Translations under genes and position numbers: made by a program
DNA from: Rubeoparvulum massiliense
GTDB lineage: Bacteria > Bacillota > Bacilli > Rubeoparvulales > Rubeoparvulaceae
NCBI RefSeq assembly: GCF_001049895.1
Contig: NZ_CVPE01000003.1
Location: 372,001-436,000 of the forward strand
DNA: 64,000 bases
Reading direction: 5' to 3'
Part shown: positions 59,501-64,000 of the stretch, piece after piece
Position numbering within the stretch: position 1 is the stretch's first letter
How the letters are laid out: every line of letters begins with the position of its first letter
The notes under the pieces: generated by a model
The model's input: the letters and a program-made list of their open reading frames with translations, nothing else
What the model was told of the DNA's origin: nothing
Databases searched by the model: none

Positions 59501-59911
59501 ATGATGCTAGATTCCAAGCTTTTCTCACGCTTACTTGCCCCCCTTTTCCTACTTGCGGGGGTCTTACTCTATGCCTGGAAAACCACAACCACAGAACTTC
59601 TAGTCCTCCATATTTCTAATACATCATTTATGGTTGGCTTGCTAGCTATCGTCATCGTTGCCATTTATACCATAAACCATGGGGGCTTTTTTTCACTATT
59701 TAAAAAGAGTTGGCAAGCTACAAAAATTGCCTTTAGCCGTAATCCCTATATGCGGAAGCTGGCAGAGGATGAAAAGAGCTATCGAAAAAGTCTTGACGGC
59801 GACCACATACTACGAAAGCAATTTCGGATGCGCGAATGGTTCTTTTTCTTTCCCTTAGTTGCTGGAGTGATGAATCTTATCTTGTCTGTCATTACCTTAA
59901 CCTTGCTCTAA
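59501..59911 (+). CDS. Small membrane protein, DUF3899-like
   Basis: 136 residues, three membrane helices (LLAPLFLLAGVLLYAWK; SFMVGLLAIVIVAIYTI; WFFFFPLVAGVMNLILSVITLTLL). The NHGGFFSLFKKSWQATKIAF segment after helix 2 recalls DUF3899. Function unknown. AGGAG precedes ATG 59501; the next in-frame ATG 59504 is equally possible. Divergent from pstS. Confidence 0.6.
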   Translation: MMLDSKLFSRLLAPLFLLAGVLLYAWKTTTTELLVLHISNTSFMVGLLAIVIVAIYTINHGGFFSLFKKSWQATKIAFSRNPYMRKLAEDEKSYRKSLDGDHILRKQFRMREWFFFFPLVAGVMNLILSVITLTLL

Positions 59912-59938
59912 AATGAACTTTATTCATGAATAGCGAAC

Positions 59939-59973
59939 AAAATGGATGGCTCTATGAGAACCATCCATTTTTT
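59939..59973. terminator. Terminator between the DUF3899-like gene and phoR
   Basis: AATGGATGG pairs with CCATCCATT with T runs in both directions. Confidence 0.88.
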
Positions 59974-59979
59974 ACTCCA

Positions 59980-61743
59980 TTATTCGATTTTTGGCAGGAT
60001 TACAGTAAATGTAGACCCTTGCCCTAACCGGCTCTCTACCTGAATCTCTCCATGATGTGACTCTACAATATGCTTCACGATGGAGAGCCCCAAACCTGTT
60101 CCCCCTGAATCACGAGAGCGCGCCTTGTCTACACGATAGAAGCGTTCGAATATCCGTGGTAGATCATCGCGGGGAATACCCACACCATTATCTTGGACTG
60201 CAAGCTGAATACTCTGTTCTAATTCTACAAGATCGATCTTCACTGCACCATTCATTGGAGTATAAGCAATGGCATTCCCAATTAGATTGGTAAGAACCTG
60301 AATCATTTGATCATGATTACAAAGATAGAGCACAGGATGATTGGGGCAGTGGGAGCTCATGGTAATGGATTTTGTTTTCGCTTGGGTGCTTTGAGTCTTC
60401 ATAACATGATCAACGAGTTGGACAAAATCAACAAGCTGCTTCTGAGTCTGTTCCTTACCTTGCTCAATCTTAGATAAATCGAGCAGGTCTATAATCAAGC
60501 GGTGAAGCCGTTCACTCTCATCATAGATGATCTGTAAGAATTGACGTAGCGTCTCAGCATCACCAAGTTCCCCCTCAAGGAGGGTTTCCGCAAATCCCTT
60601 GATGGATGTGATCGGTGTCTTCAATTCATGGGAAACATTGGCCACAAATTGGCTACGGATCTTTTCTAATCGGCGAATATTCGTAATATCATGGAGTAAT
60701 GTTAATACACCACGAACATTGCCCTCATCATCTAAGAAGGGTACCGAGATGGAATCTAGGATAATATCATCGGGATAATAACCATGAATTTCTCCTCGCA
60801 CTTCTTGTCCGGTTCGGAGACATGCTTCAATTTTCTCACTGAGACCAACATAACGAACAGCCTCCATATGAAACTTCCCCTCTAGCTCACCACGCAGAAA
60901 ACCAAGTAATCTTTCTGTTGCAGGATTGCTCAGGATTATTCGGCCTTCTTGATTTACCAGTAGAATTCCGCTGGTCATGGTTTGGATGATGCCTTCCAAG
61001 GTTTGTTGGGTTTCATGATTCTTTTTCATTTGCCACTCTAGATTTTCAGCCATGTTATTGATGGCATCTGTTAACATTCCAATCTCATCATTTCGTCGTA
61101 AACGGACTCTTGCTCCATAATCGCCATGGGCAATCTGCTTCGCCACTTGGGTCATCGCTTCGATAGGGATTGCCACCCCCTTCGCAATCCGACGACTTGC
61201 TAGCCAGAACAGGATCAGGGCAACCAGCAAGGCAACAGTTATGGTGTACCAAATTTGGTGGACCATCTGGTCTACTTCTTCCATGGTGACGGCATAGCGG
61301 ACGATCCCCCAGTAATCTCCCTGAATATCATAAATGGGCTTCACCACATAGAGCATCTCTGTCCCCGTATCATCCTGATAACGTAGATCAGTTCCATATT
61401 CACGTTCCAAGAGTGTCTCAATCTGAAGATGCTCGATATTTTCACGAATATATTGAGTCGATAAATAGGATGCTGCCACAATGTCTCCGTTACTAGCGAT
61501 GATCGTAAGCTGTCTCTGCTTAACTGGGGCAATCTCCTGTACCTTGGCTTGAAGAAGTTCAAGATCATCGACATAGTGTGAAGTAAGGATGGCCATGGCT
61601 TCTGCCTTCCCCTCCATCTGTTCAATGAGATTCTCTTTATATAAACGTTCCACATAGGAGACTAAAAAAACACCTAATACGAGCAGAAGAATGGAAAAAA
61701 TTCCGACGAATAAGCCTAGAATGCGTGCACGAAATCGATGCAT
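59980..61743 (-). CDS. phoR: Phosphate sensor kinase PhoR
   Basis: 587 residues. Helix 1, an extracytoplasmic domain, helix 2 (YTITVALLVALILFWLASRR), HAMP (VAIPIEAMTQVAKQIAHGDYG), PAS (ETLEGIIQTMTSGILLVNQEGRII-like), HisKA (FVANVSHELKTPITSIKGFAETLL) and HATPase (NLIGNAIAYTP, DNGVGIPRDDLPRIFERFYRVD, GGTGLGLSIVKHIVE). Autophosphorylates and controls PhoP. SD GGAGAG; 3 bases after the phoP stop. Confidence 0.94.
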   Translation of the reverse strand: MHRFRARILGLFVGIFSILLLVLGVFLVSYVERLYKENLIEQMEGKAEAMAILTSHYVDDLELLQAKVQEIAPVKQRQLTIIASNGDIVAASYLSTQYIRENIEHLQIETLLEREYGTDLRYQDDTGTEMLYVVKPIYDIQGDYWGIVRYAVTMEEVDQMVHQIWYTITVALLVALILFWLASRRIAKGVAIPIEAMTQVAKQIAHGDYGARVRLRRNDEIGMLTDAINNMAENLEWQMKKNHETQQTLEGIIQTMTSGILLVNQEGRIILSNPATERLLGFLRGELEGKFHMEAVRYVGLSEKIEACLRTGQEVRGEIHGYYPDDIILDSISVPFLDDEGNVRGVLTLLHDITNIRRLEKIRSQFVANVSHELKTPITSIKGFAETLLEGELGDAETLRQFLQIIYDESERLHRLIIDLLDLSKIEQGKEQTQKQLVDFVQLVDHVMKTQSTQAKTKSITMSSHCPNHPVLYLCNHDQMIQVLTNLIGNAIAYTPMNGAVKIDLVELEQSIQLAVQDNGVGIPRDDLPRIFERFYRVDKARSRDSGGTGLGLSIVKHIVESHHGEIQVESRLGQGSTFTVILPKIE

Positions 61744-61746
61744 CGT

Positions 61747-62448
61747 CTACTCTCCGATCATTTTATAGCCGATTCCACGTACCGTCTGGATATAGGAAGG
61801 TGCCTTTGGATCATCTTCGATTTTTTCCCGTAAATGACTGACGTGGACATCCACAATCCGGGAATCACCCGTAAAATCATAATTCCAAATCACTTCCAAG
61901 AGATGATCACGTGTTAATACACGACCACGATTACGAATAAAATAGGCAAGAAGTTCAAACTCTTTCGGTGTAAGGCGTAGAAGCTCATCATTCCGCAATG
62001 CTTCATAGCGGTCTACATATACGGTCAAAACTCCAAGTTTTAATACCTCTTCTTCCTTACTTACCTCCTGAGGCTGCGAATACTGATTGGAACGGCGTAG
62101 GAGAGCACGTACATGAGCCACCACCTCCCGCGGACTGAAAGGCTTAGTCATGTAATCATCGGCTCCCAGTTCTAGACCTAAGACCTTATCAAACTCCTCA
62201 TCTTTAGCAGTTAGCATAATAATGGGAACCATACATTCTGCCTTGCGAAGCTCCTTACAAACCTCAATGCCGTCCATCTTAGGAAGCATTACATCTAAAA
62301 TGATACAATCAGGTTGCTCATGGAGCGCCATGTGTAAGGCTTGATTTCCATCCATGGCCTGAATCACTTCGTACCCTGCCTTCTCAAGATTAAACCGAAG
62401 TAATGTTAGAATCGAGTGTTCATCATCTACGACTAAGATTTTACTCAT
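61747..62448 (-). CDS. phoP: Phosphate response regulator PhoP
   Basis: 233 residues. Receiver with DDEHSI near residue 8, Asp in DCIILDVMLPKMDG, Thr in IMLTAKDEEF and Lys in DDYMTKPFSP; winged helix DNA-binding domain with RLTPKEFELLAYFIRNRGRVLTRDHLLEVIWNYDF. It binds Pho boxes; two sets are recognisable here. SD GGAGGT. Confidence 0.94.
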   Translation of the reverse strand: MSKILVVDDEHSILTLLRFNLEKAGYEVIQAMDGNQALHMALHEQPDCIILDVMLPKMDGIEVCKELRKAECMVPIIMLTAKDEEFDKVLGLELGADDYMTKPFSPREVVAHVRALLRRSNQYSQPQEVSKEEEVLKLGVLTVYVDRYEALRNDELLRLTPKEFELLAYFIRNRGRVLTRDHLLEVIWNYDFTGDSRIVDVHVSHLREKIEDDPKAPSYIQTVRGIGYKMIGE

Positions 62449-62538
62449 GGCTACCTCCTCTTACCATATCTATACATTCCTATATTCTACTTTACATGAT
62501 TCCTCTTACTATCGCTATCCTTTCAGCAATCTTCATCA

Positions 62539-62577
62539 TGTAAAGTTTCGGTTAAGTATCCATGAATTATAAGTAAA
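62539..62577 (-). promoter_or_regulatory. Pho box upstream of phoPR
   Basis: Minus-strand TTTACT (62572-62577), TTCATG (62561-62566), TTAACC (62550-62555) and TTTACA (62539-62544), exactly 11 bases apart, suggest autoregulation by PhoP. The -10 is not clear. The outermost repeat overlaps the T run of the oppF terminator. Confidence 0.7.
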
Positions 62578-62609
62578 AACGCATAGCCCTTGATGACGGC
62601 TATGCGTTA
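62572..62609 (-). terminator. Terminator of oppF
   Basis: AACGCATAGCC pairs perfectly with GGCTATGCGTT, followed by TTTT on the minus strand within the distal Pho-box repeat. Confidence 0.85.
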
Positions 62610-62643
62610 TATGACGTTTTAATGGTTCAATGAATAGTTAAGA

Positions 62644-63603
62644 TTAATCATAGAGATGACAAGCTACCCAATGATCCTTTTCTAGTTCCTTCATAACTGG
62701 TCGTTCTTCAGCGCAGCGACCCATCGCTTTTGGACAACGGGTGCGGAAGCGACAACCGCTAGGTGGATTAATTGGGCTTGGTACATCACCCTGTAAAATA
62801 ATCCGTTCCCGCTTACGCTCAATCTCTGGATCAGGAATAGGAATGGCAGATAGCAAGGCTTCTGTATAAGGATGAAGTGGATGATCATATAGCTTCTTAC
62901 TTGGAGCAATCTCCACAAGATTCCCAAGATACATAACACCCACACGATCGGAGATATGCTTCACCATGGAGAGATCATGGGCAATAAAGAGATAAGTCAA
63001 GCCATGTTTCTCCTGCAATTCTTTTAGCAAGTTAACAACCTGAGCTTGAATGGAAACATCAAGGGCTGAGATAGGCTCATCCGCAATAATAAATTTTGGC
63101 TCTACTGCAAGGGCACGGGCGATACCGATCCGTTGACGTTGTCCACCACTAAACTCATGAGGAAAACGATTCACGTGTTCCTTATTCAGACCTACTGTTT
63201 CAAGCAATTGACGAACACGATCCTGACGATCCTTGCCTCGGTAGAGGCCATGAATATCAATACCTTCTGCAATGATATCCATAACCGTCATCCGTGGATT
63301 GAGAGAAGCGTATGGGTCTTGGAAAATCATCTGCATCTCCCGATTGAACTGCTTCATCTCACTTTTTTTCAGCTTGTGCACGTCTTTTCCTTGATAAAGA
63401 ACTTCACCAGCAGTTGCGTCGTACAGACGAATGATGGTTCGGCCTGTGGTTGATTTACCACAGCCAGATTCACCAACCAAGCCTAAAACTTCTCCTTGTT
63501 TGATTGAAAAGGAGACATCATCCACAGCCTTGAGCGCGAGAGGTCCACTACCAAAATACTTCTTCAGATTCTTTACTTCAAGAATTGGTTGTGATTCGCT
63601 CAT
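62644..63603 (-). CDS. oppF: Oligopeptide/dipeptide ABC transporter ATP-binding protein (OppF/DppF type)
   Basis: 319 residues. Walker [23 protein letters not shown]-loop [17 protein letters not shown], signature [18 protein letters not shown], Walker [17 protein letters not shown], and the C-terminal oligopeptide-type Cys cluster [19 protein letters not shown], which may bind an Fe-S cluster. It energises peptide uptake. Start overlaps the oppD stop (ATGA). Confidence 0.92.
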   Translation of the reverse strand: MSESQPILEVKNLKKYFGSGPLALKAVDDVSFSIKQGEVLGLVGESGCGKSTTGRTIIRLYDATAGEVLYQGKDVHKLKKSEMKQFNREMQMIFQDPYASLNPRMTVMDIIAEGIDIHGLYRGKDRQDRVRQLLETVGLNKEHVNRFPHEFSGGQRQRIGIARALAVEPKFIIADEPISALDVSIQAQVVNLLKELQEKHGLTYLFIAHDLSMVKHISDRVGVMYLGNLVEIAPSKKLYDHPLHPYTEALLSAIPIPDPEIERKRERIILQGDVPSPINPPSGCRFRTRCPKAMGRCAEERPVMKELEKDHWVACHLYD

Positions 63604-64000
63604 TGTGCTTTCACCTCCCCAGCATCTACTGGACGTTCAACCTTAGGAGCACGTGGATCCTCGAGCCAACATGCTACACGATGCTCAGTTGAGAGCGTTG
63701 TATACTCTGGCATTGCTTGTTGACAAACCTTCATCGCATAATCGCAACGGGCTGCAAATGGACAACCTACTGGAGGATTTAGCAAGTCCGGTGGTGTTCC
63801 CTGAATTGGGACTAATTTTTGACCATGTACGAGATCAAGGCGAGGGACAGACTGCAATAATCCCCAAGTATATGGATGCTTAGGATTAAAGAATATTTCA
63901 TCCACTGTCCCTGTCTCTACTACTTTGCCAGCATACATAACAATTACACGCTGAGCCATTTCTGCAACAACACCCAAATCATGGGTGATAAGAATAATCG
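63600..64000 (-). CDS. oppD: Oligopeptide/dipeptide ABC transporter ATP-binding protein (OppD/DppD type), C-terminal part
   Basis: The frame runs off the window end: [52 protein letters not shown], the H-loop and end of the ATPase. Then comes the C-terminal domain with [21 protein letters not shown] (Cys cluster as in OppD/OppF). 133 codons are visible. It overlaps oppF by 4 bases. The rest lies beyond 64,000. Confidence 0.92.
   Translation of the reverse strand, partial: IILITHDLGVVAEMAQRVIVMYAGKVVETGTVDEIFFNPKHPYTWGLLQSVPRLDLVHGQKLVPIQGTPPDLLNPPVGCPFAARCDYAMKVCQQAMPEYTTLSTEHRVACWLEDPRAPKVERPVDAGEVKAQ

Noticed and set aside
1-64000. CRISPR array, prophage or intact transposon
   Set aside because: No regularly spaced repeats, no transposase, integrase or phage structural genes were seen.

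Overview
This window looks like a chromosomal segment of an endospore-forming member of the Bacillales. Spore genes include sspI, ytxC, ytaF and a CwlC-like amidase. Several blocks follow the Bacillus subtilis gene order: polA-mutM-ytaF-coaE with gapB, then nrdR-dnaB-dnaI; infC-rpmI-rplT with ysdB; ysgA beside sspI; and yhaO-yhaN. Regulation is also Bacillus-like: a T-box on pheS, an L20-type leader on infC, a yybP-ykoY (Mn2+) riboswitch on a terC gene, and Pho boxes. An isolated mqnC points to menaquinone synthesis by the futalosine route, which B. subtilis itself does not use, so this is a relative. There is no rRNA, CRISPR array, prophage or intact insertion sequence.

Layout. 1-2.6 kb: pheT (partial), pheS and its T-box leader, then a divergent DUF2225 gene. 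2.6-5.7 kb: ysgA, ktrA, sspI and an M42 aminopeptidase. 5.7-12 kb: the SbcCD-like yhaN/yhaO pair and a B12-binding radical SAM protein. 12-14.8 kb: hutH behind a candidate leader-peptide attenuator, ysdB behind a sigma-W-like promoter, and a divergent LpdD-like/XapX pair. 14.8-19.5 kb: rplT, rpmI, infC, a ferredoxin, an unknown gene, ytxC, putP and a 33-residue membrane peptide. 19.7-25.2 kb: an EAL-CBS-GGDDF protein, mqnC and an S-layer-homology protein with three internal repeats. 25.2-32.2 kb: a type III polyketide synthase with its methyltransferase (bpsAB), a MOSC protein, htpX, lemA, and an exported Met/Gly/Asn-tailed protein followed by a two-component system.

32.2-41.8 kb is a looser mix: terC with its riboswitch, tRNA-Pro, carD, a HesB-like protein, a CwlC-like amidase, small membrane proteins, a DODA-type dioxygenase, a DJ-1 family protein that lacks its catalytic segment, an amidohydrolase/permease pair with a cre-like site, and an HXXEE protein. 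41.8-53.8 kb is the replication/repair core: tRNA-Ala, dnaI, dnaB, nrdR, gapB, a lytic transglycosylase, coaE, ytaF, mutM, polA, hflC and hflK. 54-62.5 kb is the phosphate regulon: phoU, pstB, pstA, pstC, pstS, phoR and phoP, with 11-bp-phased Pho boxes upstream of pstS and phoP, so PhoPR probably drives both units. The window ends inside an oligopeptide/dipeptide ABC transporter (oppF and the 3' end of oppD).

The most unusual element is upstream of hutH. A 22-codon reading frame with histidine codons ends inside a perfect intrinsic terminator, which would make induction by histidine possible without HutP. Other points worth checking are the met/gly-rich exported protein with its sensor kinase, the internally deleted DJ-1 protein, the sigma-W-like promoter of ysdB and a CcpN-type box over the gapB -10. 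All calls were made by reading the sequence; no database search was run.
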